A stretch of DNA of 64,000 nucleotides. It comes from JBBSBL01 sp046330255. Lineage in GTDB: Bacteria; Actinomycetota; Thermoleophilia; Solirubrobacterales; Solirubrobacteraceae. Made by a program: the position numbers and the translations under genes. Under the pieces are notes generated by a model that did not search any database, was not told the origin of the DNA, and worked only from the letters and a program-made list of their open reading frames with translations. This document shows positions 10,731 through 19,294 of this stretch, one piece after another. Numbering within the stretch: position 1 is the first letter of the stretch; the number at the start of each line of letters is the position of its first letter. The DNA lies in the NCBI GenBank assembly GCA_046330255.1, contig JAXLTC010000003.1, positions 183,725 through 247,724 of the forward strand, given 5' to 3'.

Positions 10731-11606
10731 CTACTTCAGGCGGTAGGCGCGGATCCGGTCGTCGAACGCGCGCTGGTCGCGGGCGTAGACGCCGTGTGCG
10801 AGCGACTGGACGATCGCCAGCAGCGCCGTGTGCGAGCGCACGTAGGAGGGCGAGTTGGACGAGTAGTAGAGCTTGATGCGCCCGAGCCGCGCGACCTCGG
10901 AGAGCGTCGCGTCGGTGATCGCGATCGTGGGCGCCTTGCGGTGGCGGGCGAGCTTCATCGTGCGGGTGACCAGGGGGTGCGGCCGCCCGGCCGAGATGCC
11001 GATGACCAGCGTCTCCTCGTCGATCCGCGCGACGCGCCCGAGCGCCTCCTGGGAGGGGCTGGCGACGAGCTCGGCGCGCAGGTCGAGCAGCATCAGCAGG
11101 TGGCGCAGGTAGCTGGCGAAGAACGCCATCTGGTCGGTCCCCGCGATCACGATCTTGTCGGCCGAGGCGATCGCGTCGATGGCCGCCTCGACGCCCGCGC
11201 GGTCCGCCTTGCGCGCGGTGTCCTCGACGTTCACGTGGTCGGCGGCGAGAACGGTCTCGTAGGCGGTCTGGTCGAGCGAGAAGAGCGGCGCGGCGGCCTC
11301 GGCGGCGCCACCGCCCGCCGGCCGGCGACGGTACTCCTCGCGCGCCGAGGCCTGAAGCTCGGGGAAGCCTTCGAAGCCGAGCGCCTGCGAGAACCGGACC
11401 ACGGTGCTGCTCGAGGTGTTCGCGCGGCGCGCGAGCTCCTCCGCGGTCTGGAAGGCGGCCTCGTCGAGGTGGTCGACGATGTACTGCGCGACGTCCTTCT
11501 GCGAGCGCGAGAACTCGTCGAAGCGCGAGGTGATGTACGCCGAGAGCGTCTGGCGTCCGTGCGGGCGGCTTGCGACGTCGGCGGGATCGGTGGAAGCGCG
11601 CTTCAT
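10731..11606 (-). CDS. MurR/RpiR-family transcriptional regulator (HTH + SIS)
   Basis: Sugar-phosphate-responsive regulator of 291 residues. An N-terminal RpiR-type helix-turn-helix (about 15-90) contains TAEELARRANTSSSTVVRFSQALGF, and a C-terminal SIS domain (about 125-260) with KIVIAGTDQMAFFA would bind a phosphosugar. ATG 11606 is the first start consistent with the domain; longer frames lack conservation. It is divergent from the rhamnose-epimerase-like gene (106 bases between starts), so it may control itself and that gene, but no operator could be recognised. The last domain residues AYRLK end just before pdxS. Confidence 0.85.
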   Translation of the reverse strand: MKRASTDPADVASRPHGRQTLSAYITSRFDEFSRSQKDVAQYIVDHLDEAAFQTAEELARRANTSSSTVVRFSQALGFEGFPELQASAREEYRRRPAGGGAAEAAAPLFSLDQTAYETVLAADHVNVEDTARKADRAGVEAAIDAIASADKIVIAGTDQMAFFASYLRHLLMLLDLRAELVASPSQEALGRVARIDEETLVIGISAGRPHPLVTRTMKLARHRKAPTIAITDATLSEVARLGRIKLYYSSNSPSYVRSHTALLAIVQSLAHGVYARDQRAFDDRIRAYRLK

Positions 11607-11712
11607 CGGCGGAGGTGGGTTTCGACGCGCCCCGGCGCGGTCCTTCCGCACGCCGTCCCGGGCGCCCGCTCCGCGGCTCCGCTCCGCCCGGGTGTGGCAA
11701 GCTGCGCGACCG

Positions 11713-12276
11713 ATGGAGCGCCTGGAGACCCGACTCGACGGCCCGGTGCTGCTCGCACCGGCGCTCCACGGCGACCACCGCGGCTTCTTCATGGAGACGT
11801 TCCGGGCGGATGCGTGGGCCGAGGCGGGCGTCGACGTCGCCTTCGTCCAGGACAACCACTCGCGCTCGCGCCGCGGGATCGTGCGCGGCATGCACTTCCA
11901 GACCACACCGGGCCAGGCGAAGCTGCTGCGCTGCGCGCGCGGCGCGATCCTCGACGTGCTCGTGGACGTCCGCCGCGGCTCGCCGACGTTCGGCGGCTGG
12001 GAGGGCTACCGGCTGGACGACGAGAACGGGCACCAGCTCTTCGTCCCGGTCGGCTTCGCGCACGGCTTCTGCGTGCTGAGCGAGATCGCGGACGTGGTCT
12101 ACAAGTGCTCGAGCTACTACGACGCGGCGACCGAGGCCGGCATCGCCTACGACGACCCCGAGGTCGGGATCGAGTGGCCCGCGGACCTCGAGCTCGACGT
12201 CTCCGAGCGCGACCGCACGGCGCCGCTGCTGGCCGAGGTCGCCGAAGCGCTCCCGTTCGCCTGGGCGCCCGCGTAG
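11713..12276 (+). CDS. rfbC: dTDP-4-dehydrorhamnose 3,5-epimerase family protein
   Basis: Cupin-fold epimerase of 187 residues. The catalytic His61 sits in RGMHFQ, a second His117 in VPVGFAHGF, and Tyr130 in VVYKCSSYYD, all as in RmlC. In the L-rhamnose pathway the enzyme inverts C3 and C5 of the 4-keto-6-deoxy sugar nucleotide. No rmlA, rmlB or rmlD is adjacent, so it may serve rhamnose made from unlinked genes, or the CDP-sugar branch at 0.5-2.2 kb. Length and motifs are those of the family; the exact sugar nucleotide is not known. Confidence 0.87.
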   Translation: MERLETRLDGPVLLAPALHGDHRGFFMETFRADAWAEAGVDVAFVQDNHSRSRRGIVRGMHFQTTPGQAKLLRCARGAILDVLVDVRRGSPTFGGWEGYRLDDENGHQLFVPVGFAHGFCVLSEIADVVYKCSSYYDAATEAGIAYDDPEVGIEWPADLELDVSERDRTAPLLAEVAEALPFAWAPA

Positions 12277-12285
12277 CCGGGCGGC

Positions 12286-12801
12286 TCAGCCGGCCGCGCG
12301 GCGGGCGCACGCGGCGGCCCGCCCCGCCCCCGGCACCGCCGACAGCGTCCGGCCGACCGCGCCCCCCGTTCCCCACGCCGACGCGCGCCGCGCCTCCCGG
12401 TTGACCGCGTAGACGACCGTCCGGCCGGGCCCCTCGCGGGCGACCCATACGGCGACCTCCCCGCTCCCGCCGGGAACCCCCGCGATGAACACCACCCCCT
12501 GGGTCTCGCGCGGCCGGTAGCCGTAGGCGTGGCGCAGCACCGGCGCACCGGTCGTGCGCAGCTTCCCGAGGATCTGCGCCACCAGCGGCTGCGGCGCCGC
12601 AACGCAGCGCCCGCGCACCGCGCTTCCCGCGGGCGCCGTCACGGCCGGCCGCGCCGAGGTGCCGGGCGGCGCGGCGCCGGTCGACCCCGGCGCCGCGCGA
12701 TCGTCGCCGCCGCAGCCGGTCACGGCGAGCGCTGCGGCGACGGCGAGCGCGCGCCACGCGGGTGCGCCGGGTTGGCCGAGCATCCTGCGGGACCCTCGCA
12801 C
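12286..12801 (-). CDS. Hypothetical lipoprotein
   Basis: Predicted 171-residue exported lipoprotein: Arg-rich start, hydrophobic stretch ALAVAAALAVTGC with a lipobox-like VTGC, then a Gly/Ala/Pro/Thr linker and a domain of about 110 residues that I do not recognise. ATG 12783 (six codons in) is an equally plausible start and gives a more typical signal length. Four Cys remain after the lipid Cys. It lies tail to tail with rfbC (9 bases) and 43 bases downstream of another secreted protein on the same strand. Confidence 0.6.
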   Translation of the reverse strand: MRGSRRMLGQPGAPAWRALAVAAALAVTGCGGDDRAAPGSTGAAPPGTSARPAVTAPAGSAVRGRCVAAPQPLVAQILGKLRTTGAPVLRHAYGYRPRETQGVVFIAGVPGGSGEVAVWVAREGPGRTVVYAVNREARRASAWGTGGAVGRTLSAVPGAGRAAACARRAAG

Positions 12802-12844
12802 ACCCGCCCGGCCGGCGGGCGCGTTGCGCGGGACGCGACGATCC

Positions 12845-13297
12845 TCAGCGCCCGACCCGGGCGGCGCGGAAGCTCTCGGAGTAGCACTTCCGGTTCGAGA
12901 CCTTGACCACCGACCCGCGCGCGGCGCCGCCCGTGACGTGCCCGGAGATCGTCGCCCTGCCCGGGTGCGGCACGGCGCGCGGGTTCTGGGGGAACGTGAG
13001 GCGGACGGTCGCGCGGACGCGGCCGTACCGCCCGATCGCGATGGGCCGGGCGGCCGCCGTGAGCCCCGGTCCGCCGCCCGGCCCGCACCTGCCGTTGTAG
13101 CCCAGGAACGCGTGAAACCCGGTGATCGAGTGGTGGCCGGGGGCGATGCGGAACGTCACCAAGCTCCGCTCGGAGGTCGTCCCGGCGTAGCTCCCGGCGC
13201 GCGGCGCGGCGGTCGCGCCGGACGCGACCGCCGCCGCTCCGGCGACGAGCCCCGCAACCGCGATCGCGGCCACGAGCTGTCTCCGGGTGCGCGCCAT
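12845..13297 (-). CDS. Small secreted protein of unknown function
   Basis: 150 residues with a clear Sec signal peptide (Arg start, hydrophobic core about 8-28, likely cleavage after ATA at about 31). The mature part begins APRAGSYAGTTSERSLVTFRI, a pattern I associate with small secreted beta-rich hypothetical proteins of actinobacteria. Two Cys (in GRCGPG and RKCYSES) could form a disulfide. No catalytic motif is visible. It is divergent from the beta-helix gene, 133 bases apart, so the two exported proteins might share a regulatory region. Confidence 0.6.
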   Translation of the reverse strand: MARTRRQLVAAIAVAGLVAGAAAVASGATAAPRAGSYAGTTSERSLVTFRIAPGHHSITGFHAFLGYNGRCGPGGGPGLTAAARPIAIGRYGRVRATVRLTFPQNPRAVPHPGRATISGHVTGGAARGSVVKVSNRKCYSESFRAARVGR

Positions 13298-13430
13298 GGG
13301 CGCAAGCTACGACCGCGGCTCAAGCACGGGCAAACGACCTGTTGGGATCGTGTTGGAAGCCCGGAGGAGGCCGCGTGCCGGGTGTACGCTCGGCCGAGTT
13401 CCTGCGACGAGCGACGAGGGAGACCGCCCC

Positions 13431-15071
13431 ATGACCTCTGCACGCGGATCGAAGCACAGGCTGCGGATCGCTGCGATCCCGCTCGCCGTCCTCGGGGTCG
13501 CCGCCCTGGTTGCCGCGCTCGCCCCGGGCGCCGTCGCCTGGCGGCGTCCGCCCCGAGCGCGCGTCCTCACCGTCGGTAGCTGGCGCGGGCGCAGGGGCGA
13601 CTTCCGCTCGATTCAGGCGGCCGTGGACGCCGCGCGCCCGGGCGACTGGATCCTCGTGGGGCCCGGCGACTACCACGAGCGCGGCGACCGCGACCCGTCG
13701 AACTCGGCCTATGCGGACGAGGGCGCCGGGGTGCTCGTCACCAAGCCCGGGATCCACATCCGCGGGATGAGCCGCACGGGCGTGGTGGTCGACGGGACGC
13801 TGCCCGGCTCCCCCGAGTGCAGCGCGAAGGGGGCCGACCAGGATCCGGGCCCGCTCGACTCGGCGGGCCATCCGCTCGGGCGCAACGGGATCGAGGCGTT
13901 CAAGGCGAGCGGCGTCAGCGTCGAGAACCTCACGGTCTGCAACTTCCTCTCCGGCGCCGGGGACAGCGGCAACGAGATCTGGTTCAACGGCGGCGACGGC
14001 AGCGGCCAGATCGGGGCGGGCGCCTACCTCGGCCGCTACCTGTCCGCGACGTCGACCTACTACGGCGACACGAGCACGCCGGCGGCCGCCTACGGCCTGT
14101 TCGCCTCGAACTCGCGCGGGCCCGGCCTGTGGGCGCACACCTACGCGAGCAACATGAACGACTCCAGCTACTACATCGGCGCGTGCCCGGACTGCAACGC
14201 GACCGTGACCGATGCCCACGCCCAGTACAGCGTGCTCGGCTACTCCGGCACCAACTCGGGCGGCCGGCTGGTGCTCGAGCGCTCCGAGTGGGACCACAAC
14301 CAGGCCGGCATCGTCACCAACAGCCAGAACAACGACGACGCCCCCTCCCCGCAGCTCGGGCTCTGCCCGGGCTCGCAGACGCGCTCGTGCACGATCTTCC
14401 GCGACAACTACGTGCACGACAACAACAACCCGAACGTCCCGTCCGCCGGCACCGCGGCGCTCGGCCCGGTCGGCAGCGGGATCGTGATCGCCGGCGGGCG
14501 CTTTGACACGATCGCCCGCAACCGCGTCGTGCGCAACGGGGCCTGGGGCGTGCTGCTGGTGCCGTTCCCGGACACCGGGACTCCGCCGCCGATCTCCCAC
14601 TGCGAGGGCGGCATCACCAACGGCCCGCTGCCCGGCTGCTACTACGACAACTGGGGCAACCGGGTGCTCGCCAACACGTTCTCCGGGAACGGGTTCTTCG
14701 GCAACCCGACCAACGGCGACCTCGCCGAGATCAGCGACACCCACACTCCGGGCAACTGCTACCGCGGCAACCGCGCCCTCGGCGGAGGCGCTGTCACGAG
14801 CACCCCGCCCGACGTCCAGACCACGCACGCCGACTGCGCCGCGACCAACCAGGGCGAGGGCCCGTTCTCGGCGCTCGGCATCCAGGTGATCTGCAACACG
14901 CAGCTCCTGGGCCCGTGCCCGCCCGCGCCCGGGATGGACTACCCGCGGCCGACCAAGATCGTGATGCCGCCGCTCCCGCGGGGCCTGCGCTCGATGCCCG
15001 ACCCGTGCGCCGGCGTTCCGCGCAACGCGTTCTGCACGTGGCCGGGGCGGTGGCGGGGCCGCTGGCGCTGA
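13431..15071 (+). CDS. Secreted right-handed parallel beta-helix repeat protein
   Basis: 546-residue exported protein. A signal peptide or anchor lies at about 10-37 (LAVLGVAALVAALAPGAVA). The opening FRSIQAAVDAARPGDWILVGPGDYHE (about 61-86) is the classic start of pectate-lyase-like/periplasmic copper-binding-like beta-helix domains. Repeated N/G-rich turns such as GIVTNSQNND, FRDNYVHDNN, IARNRVVRNG and NTFSGNGFFGN follow. Such folds bind or cleave polysaccharide; no catalytic set can be assigned, so binding or surface attachment is equally possible. ATG 13431 is preceded by GAGGGAGA at a good distance. About ten Cys suggest disulfides outside the cell. Confidence 0.8.
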   Translation: MTSARGSKHRLRIAAIPLAVLGVAALVAALAPGAVAWRRPPRARVLTVGSWRGRRGDFRSIQAAVDAARPGDWILVGPGDYHERGDRDPSNSAYADEGAGVLVTKPGIHIRGMSRTGVVVDGTLPGSPECSAKGADQDPGPLDSAGHPLGRNGIEAFKASGVSVENLTVCNFLSGAGDSGNEIWFNGGDGSGQIGAGAYLGRYLSATSTYYGDTSTPAAAYGLFASNSRGPGLWAHTYASNMNDSSYYIGACPDCNATVTDAHAQYSVLGYSGTNSGGRLVLERSEWDHNQAGIVTNSQNNDDAPSPQLGLCPGSQTRSCTIFRDNYVHDNNNPNVPSAGTAALGPVGSGIVIAGGRFDTIARNRVVRNGAWGVLLVPFPDTGTPPPISHCEGGITNGPLPGCYYDNWGNRVLANTFSGNGFFGNPTNGDLAEISDTHTPGNCYRGNRALGGGAVTSTPPDVQTTHADCAATNQGEGPFSALGIQVICNTQLLGPCPPAPGMDYPRPTKIVMPPLPRGLRSMPDPCAGVPRNAFCTWPGRWRGRWR

Positions 15072-15119
15072 GCCGACAACCCCTCCGATCCCGGCAAGCG
15101 GTCGCCCTGCGACCGAAGG

Positions 15120-16460
15120 TCAGGATCGGATGCGGAAGCGGATGGCCGCGCGGCCGGGCCGCGGCGACTGGCTGCCGGCGTCGACGGCAGTGAACGCGTA
15201 GCTGCCCGGCCGCAGGGTCTTGCGCAGGTGCAGGGTCCGCCGCGAGCGTCCCGCCGGGGCGCTCCATCGGACGGACAGCAGCGGGCGGCCGCAGCGCTGG
15301 TGCGGCCCTGCGCACCGCCGCAGCTCGATGCGCAGCCGGGCGCGACGCGACAGCGCGAGGCGAACCGTGAGCCGGCTGCCGGCCCGCGCACGCCGTGGCG
15401 CGGGCGCGACGCGGACCGCGACCCGCAGCCGCGAGCGGGGTCGCAGGCAGCTCGACGCGCCCGACCGGTCCACTCCTCGCAGGACCCAGATCACGGTGCC
15501 CTTCGCGCTCTGGCTCGACACCACCAGGTGTCCCGACGCGCTCATCGCGATCGGACCCGGCTCCAGCGCCTGCGCCGGCGGCACCAGGTCCTGGCGCTGC
15601 TCGGGGTCCCCGATCACGCACTCCTTCACGAGCTCGCCGCCGACCGTCTGCTGCCGCACGACACGCCGATCGGGATCCGACAGCCACACCAGTCCCGAGC
15701 CGCCGCCCGCGGCGACCTGCCCGAAGTTCGGACCGGAACCGAAGAGGTCACCGGGCGCGGCGAACGTCCCGATCAACCCGCCGCCGGCCCCCATGACCAC
15801 CACCCGCCCCAGCGCGGGGGCAGGCACGACCAGCGACGACGGCCCAGCATAGGCCAGCGACCCGGCCCCGCCCAGGCCCGGCGCCGATAGCTCGCCGCGC
15901 AGGACGCCGCCGTCGCTGAAGCGCTGGACCCGGAACTGATCGGCGACCGCCACCTCGCCGCGCCCGTTGTCCGCGATCGCCACCGGCCGCGTGAGCTCCC
16001 CCAGCGCCGACCCCGCCGACCCGTCGCCGCCGTTGCGGCCGAACCGGCGCACGAACGTCCCGTCCGGGCCCAGCACCTGCACGCGATTGGCCCCGGCATC
16101 CGTGGCCAGGATCTCCCCGGCCGCATCCACCACGATCCCCCCGACCCCCACGAACCGGCCGTCAGCCGGCCCCGCGGCCCCGGCCGACACATCCACCTGC
16201 CGCTCCAAGCGGCCCGAAGCCGAATACCACAGCAGATAGGTCTTCCCGTCGTCGCGGTATCCGACCACCACGATCCCGCCCCGCGGCGTCACGGCAACGC
16301 TCGACACGCTCACCCCGAGCCCCGACGCCAAGCGAGCCGGGAAGCGCACGATCCCGCCCGCGCCCGCCGCCCCCGCCGGCGCAAGCACGAACGCCGCGCA
16401 GCAGGCTGCCACCACGACGCCGAGCCGGACCAGACGGCGAGCAGGCCTCCCGCTTGTCAC
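15120..16460 (-). CDS. Secreted NHL/beta-propeller-like protein with C-terminal Ig-like tail
   Basis: 446 residues. A signal peptide (about 1-33, ending AGA) is followed by NHL-type blades. The clearest is GVGGIVVDAAGEILATDAGANRVQVLGPDGTFVRRFG, with further copies VAIADNGRGEVAVADQFRVQRFS and IAMSASGHLVVSS. The last 110 residues are Arg-rich and beta-strand-like (RLTVRLALSRRARLRIELRRC), resembling the Ig-like repeats found at the ends of secreted actinobacterial proteins. NHL propellers usually bind proteins, RNA or sugars; the ligand is unknown. It converges with the beta-helix gene. Confidence 0.75.
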   Translation of the reverse strand: MTSGRPARRLVRLGVVVAACCAAFVLAPAGAAGAGGIVRFPARLASGLGVSVSSVAVTPRGGIVVVGYRDDGKTYLLWYSASGRLERQVDVSAGAAGPADGRFVGVGGIVVDAAGEILATDAGANRVQVLGPDGTFVRRFGRNGGDGSAGSALGELTRPVAIADNGRGEVAVADQFRVQRFSDGGVLRGELSAPGLGGAGSLAYAGPSSLVVPAPALGRVVVMGAGGGLIGTFAAPGDLFGSGPNFGQVAAGGGSGLVWLSDPDRRVVRQQTVGGELVKECVIGDPEQRQDLVPPAQALEPGPIAMSASGHLVVSSQSAKGTVIWVLRGVDRSGASSCLRPRSRLRVAVRVAPAPRRARAGSRLTVRLALSRRARLRIELRRCAGPHQRCGRPLLSVRWSAPAGRSRRTLHLRKTLRPGSYAFTAVDAGSQSPRPGRAAIRFRIRS

Positions 16461-16553
16461 ACGAGCAACGTACCCATTCGGGAAGCCGGAAGCGCCACCC
16501 CGGAGCGGCCCGCGGCCACCTCCTCTACCGGGCGACCAGCGGGATTCTGCGCA

Positions 16554-16626
16554 TGGCCCGGGCAGGACTCGAACCTGCGTCCGACGGATTATGAGTCCGC
16601 TGCTCTGACCGCTGAGCTACCGGGCC
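16554..16626 (-). tRNA. tRNA with CAT anticodon, probably tRNA-Ile2 (lysidine type)
   Basis: Cloverleaf on the minus strand: perfect 7-bp acceptor stem GGCCCGG/CCGGGCC (16620-16626 with 16555-16561), D arm TAGCTCAGCGGTCAGAGC, anticodon loop CTCATAA giving CAT, TTC-containing T arm GGTTCGAGTCC, discriminator A at 16554. The CCA end is not encoded. CAT can be initiator Met, elongator Met or Ile2. The short D loop and acceptor sequence resemble E. coli ileX more than metT, so Ile2 (C34 changed to lysidine by TilS) is my first choice and elongator Met the second. Confidence 0.9.
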
Positions 16627-16803
16627 GCGGGGCATTGTCGCTCACCTGCGCCGGGTCGAGTCGCCTCGCCGGCGACGGCGGCGAGGCGGCCGGGCGACGC
16701 GCGCGCGATTCGCCATGAAATGCATGGTCAATCGCGCTCGGGTCGGGGCGCGGGCGGGACCGGCGACCGCGCCGGCGTCCGCCGCCGTGCGATCCTCGGC
16801 CGC

Positions 16804-17163
16804 GTGACCGGGGCTCAGCTGCGCCGCGCCTGCCTCGCCCTTCCCGGCGCCGAGGAGGACTTCCCGTTCGGCCCGGAGACGGCGGTCTACCGGGTCCGCG
16901 GGAAGATCTTCGCGCTCATCCTGTCCGGGCCCGGGAAGCCGCGGGTCAACCTCAAGTGCGAGCCCGCCCTGGCCGAGCAGCACCGCGCCGCCTGGCCCGG
17001 CGCCGTGACGCCCGGCTACCACATGAACAAGCGCCACTGGAACACGATCGCCTGCGACGGCCGCGTCCCCGCCCGCATCGTCCGGGACATGATCGAGGAC
17101 TCCTGGGACCTCGTCGTCGACGGCCTTCCGCGTCGCGTGCGGGCGGCGCTCAGGGCGGGTTGA
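16804..17163 (+). CDS. MmcQ/YjbR-family protein
   Basis: 119-residue protein of the YjbR/CyaY-like fold family. It shows the expected pattern: an N-terminal helix followed by LPGAEEDFPFGPETAVYRVRGKIFALI, PRVNLKCEPALAEQHR, GYHMNKRHWNTI and a C-terminal IRDMIEDSWDLVVDGLPR-like helix. DNA binding has been suggested for the family but the role is not established. The start is GTG 16804; the longer ATG frame upstream lacks conservation. Its last 14 bases overlap the end of the convergent membrane-protease-like gene. Confidence 0.85.
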   Translation: MTGAQLRRACLALPGAEEDFPFGPETAVYRVRGKIFALILSGPGKPRVNLKCEPALAEQHRAAWPGAVTPGYHMNKRHWNTIACDGRVPARIVRDMIEDSWDLVVDGLPRRVRAALRAG

Positions 17164-17953
17164 AGCCCGCCGCGGGCACGGCGCGTGGCGCGGCCTCTCG
17201 GCCCCACGTCGCCCGCCAGACCACGAGCGCGACCGCGACCGGCACCGTCGCGGGCAGGTCGTCGCGCACCAGGAAGAGCAGGTCCCACAGGCCGGCGCAC
17301 GCCAGCACTAGCAGCGCGACGCGCGACGGCGACTGGCCGCACGCCGCGACGATCGCACCCAGCACCCCGGCGGCGAAGAGGTCGCCGTAGCCCATCGCCG
17401 CGTCCCCGAACGCGGCGACGTGCAGGCGGGGGTAGCCGCCGGCCGCGACGGCCGCGTTGAGCGTCGCGTTCGGCGCCTGCAGCTGCTGCCCGAAGACGAG
17501 CGCGCAGTCGAGCAGCGCCATCGCCACGATCCCCGCCTCGAGCCAGCGCAGCGGCGCCGCGGCGGCGAGCAGGCGCCCGAGCGTCACGCAGCTCAGGGCC
17601 GTCAGCGCGACCGCGCACGCCTCGCCGAGCAGGGTCCCGTCGCGCCACCATGCGAGCGCCAGCAGCACCACCGCGACAAGCGCGAGCCAGGCCCGCGCAC
17701 CGCGCATCCCCCAGCCCAGCGCGGCGGCCGCCAGCGGCGGGACCGCCACGGCGGCCAGCAGCGCGAGCGCGTCGGCCACCACCGAGGCGAGGGCGATGGC
17801 CGCCACCACCAGGCCGAGCGACAGCGGCAGCACCAGCGCCCACCACCGCCCCGCGAACCGCGCCAGCCGGGGAGGGACGCCGGCGCCCGGCAGCGCGACG
17901 ACCGCCGCCTGGACGGCGACGAGCACGAGGTCCGATGGCCAGAAGCCGAGCAT
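17150..17953 (-). CDS. Probable presenilin/signal-peptide-peptidase-like intramembrane aspartyl protease
   Basis: 267-residue integral membrane protein with about eight or nine hydrophobic segments. Two motifs match the A22 (presenilin/SPP) proteases: Asp149 in LLDCALVFG, with spacing D-x3-V-F-G as in the SPP motif YD-x3-VFG, and GYGD at 188-191 (GxGD), each inside a predicted span about 40 residues apart. LPATVP at 233-238 sits where the family's PAL motif would fall but is not an exact match. It should cut substrates within the membrane if active; substrate unknown. ATG 17953 is preferred over an upstream GTG at 18019. It diverges from the SDR gene. Confidence 0.62.
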   Translation of the reverse strand: MLGFWPSDLVLVAVQAAVVALPGAGVPPRLARFAGRWWALVLPLSLGLVVAAIALASVVADALALLAAVAVPPLAAAALGWGMRGARAWLALVAVVLLALAWWRDGTLLGEACAVALTALSCVTLGRLLAAAAPLRWLEAGIVAMALLDCALVFGQQLQAPNATLNAAVAAGGYPRLHVAAFGDAAMGYGDLFAAGVLGAIVAACGQSPSRVALLVLACAGLWDLLFLVRDDLPATVPVAVALVVWRATWGREAAPRAVPAAGFNPP

Positions 17954-18021
17954 CGCCGGAGTGATTGGATACCGCACGCCGGACGACCGGCCCGACCCCA
18001 GAGCTCCGAGGAGGACCACAA

Positions 18022-18744
18022 ATGGCAGAGCGAGCAGCGATCGTCACCGGCGCGTCGAGCGGCATCGGCCTCGCGATCGCGCGGCTGCTGGGCGAGGAGG
18101 GCCACGCGCTCACGATCGCCTCGCGACGCCCCGACAAGCTCGAGGCGGCCGCCGAGGGCCTGCGCGCCGAGGGCCTGGAGGTCAACCACCTCGCCGCGAA
18201 CATGGCCTCCGAGGAGGACATCAAGGCGGTGGTCGCCTCGCACCGCGAGCGCTACGGGCGCCTCGACGTGCTCGTCAACAACGCCGGGGTGGGGATCGGG
18301 GCGGCGATCGAGGACACCGCCACCAAGCGGCTCGACATGCAGCTCGACGTGAACATCCGCTCGATAGTGCTCTTCTACCGCGAGTGCGCGGAGATGCTCA
18401 AGGCGGCGGGCGCAGAGCACCAGCGCGCGCAGGTCGTCAACACCGCCTCGGTCGCCGGCAAGAGCGGCCAGGGGTGGCTCTCGATCTACGCCGCGACGAA
18501 GTTCGCGGTCGTCGGCTTCACCGAGTCGATGAACAAGGAGCTCAACGGCTTCGGGATCAAGTCGTGCGCGCTGTGCCCCGGGTTCGTCGACACGGCGATG
18601 ACCGAGTTCGTGAAGGGGTCGGTGCCCGCCGAGGAGATGATCCAGCCGTCCGACATCGCGGAGGCCGTGCGGATGCTGCTGCGCCTCTCCCCCGCGTGCG
18701 TGATCCCGGAGCTGATCTTCCTGCGCCCCGGCGACGCGCTGTAG
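18022..18744 (+). CDS. Short-chain dehydrogenase/reductase
   Basis: Classical SDR of 240 residues with cofactor motif TGASSGIG (9-16), NNAG at 86-89, and catalytic Ser143, Tyr156 and Lys160 (YxxxK). It is an NAD(P)-dependent oxidoreductase on an alcohol or ketone; the substrate cannot be told. The Arg-Arg pair after the second strand (SRRP, 34-37) favours NADP(H). ATG 18022 is preceded by GAGGAGGA about 7 bases away. It converges with the 149-residue hypothetical gene, 6 bases apart. Confidence 0.9.
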   Translation: MAERAAIVTGASSGIGLAIARLLGEEGHALTIASRRPDKLEAAAEGLRAEGLEVNHLAANMASEEDIKAVVASHRERYGRLDVLVNNAGVGIGAAIEDTATKRLDMQLDVNIRSIVLFYRECAEMLKAAGAEHQRAQVVNTASVAGKSGQGWLSIYAATKFAVVGFTESMNKELNGFGIKSCALCPGFVDTAMTEFVKGSVPAEEMIQPSDIAEAVRMLLRLSPACVIPELIFLRPGDAL

Positions 18745-18750
18745 CCGCGC

Positions 18751-19200
18751 TCAGGTCCGGGCCGAGGCGCGCCGCCCGCGCGCCACGCGCGCGACCGCCG
18801 ACCCCTCCAGCGCCTCCAGCGCACGCGCCCGCGCGTGGCGCCAGCGCAACGCGCGGTGCTCGGCGACCGCGGCGCCGAGATCCGGCTGCGAGCGCTCCGC
18901 CTCCAGCGAGGCGTGCAGATGCGAGACCAGGGTCTCGATCTCGCGCGGGGTCGCGCGCCGGACGCGCCGCCGCGCGCCGGTGAAGCGGTCCCAGGCGCGC
19001 GAGAACCCGAGGTTCGAGGTGCGCCCGCCGCTGCGGTGTGCGGCCAGCATCGGGCACACCCCGCCGTGGCGGTCGGTGTAGTCGCCGGCGACGATCGGGC
19101 GGGTCAGCACCCCCGCGAGCATCGCCTCCCGGGTGACGAGCGGAAGCCGGTCGATGGCGCGCCGCAGGTCGGCGATCGGCGGTCTTGCGGTGCGTGACAT
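18751..19200 (-). CDS. Conserved-looking hypothetical protein
   Basis: 149 residues, soluble, strongly basic toward the C-terminus. The middle has an even composition and plausible secondary structure (LPLVTREAMLAGVLTRPIVAGDYTDRHGGVCPM, then FSRAWDRFTGARRRVRRATPREIETLVSHLHASLE), unlike shadow frames, so it is probably real. I recognise no family. One Cys and several His/Asp occur near the GGVCPM segment, but no metal motif is convincing. ATG 19200 is chosen; a longer frame upstream to 19314 has low-quality sequence. Divergent from the LLM oxidoreductase gene. Confidence 0.6.
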   Translation of the reverse strand: MSRTARPPIADLRRAIDRLPLVTREAMLAGVLTRPIVAGDYTDRHGGVCPMLAAHRSGGRTSNLGFSRAWDRFTGARRRVRRATPREIETLVSHLHASLEAERSQPDLGAAVAEHRALRWRHARARALEALEGSAVARVARGRRASART

Positions 19201-19294
19201 AGGCTGCGCTCCCCGTCGCGAAGGTCGCGCGCGACTGTAGGGAGCGGCCGCGCGCACGGCAACGGATCGCGGGCCACGAAAGGGAACTTGCACG

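Noticed and set aside
9243..12404. A 1053-residue open frame running across pdxT, pdxS and the RpiR gene on the other strand
   Set aside because: It crosses three unrelated real genes and carries no recognisable domain in any part; a shadow frame.
16642..17037. An open frame opposite the YjbR/MmcQ gene
   Set aside because: Antisense shadow with no conserved pattern; the sense frame has clear family motifs.
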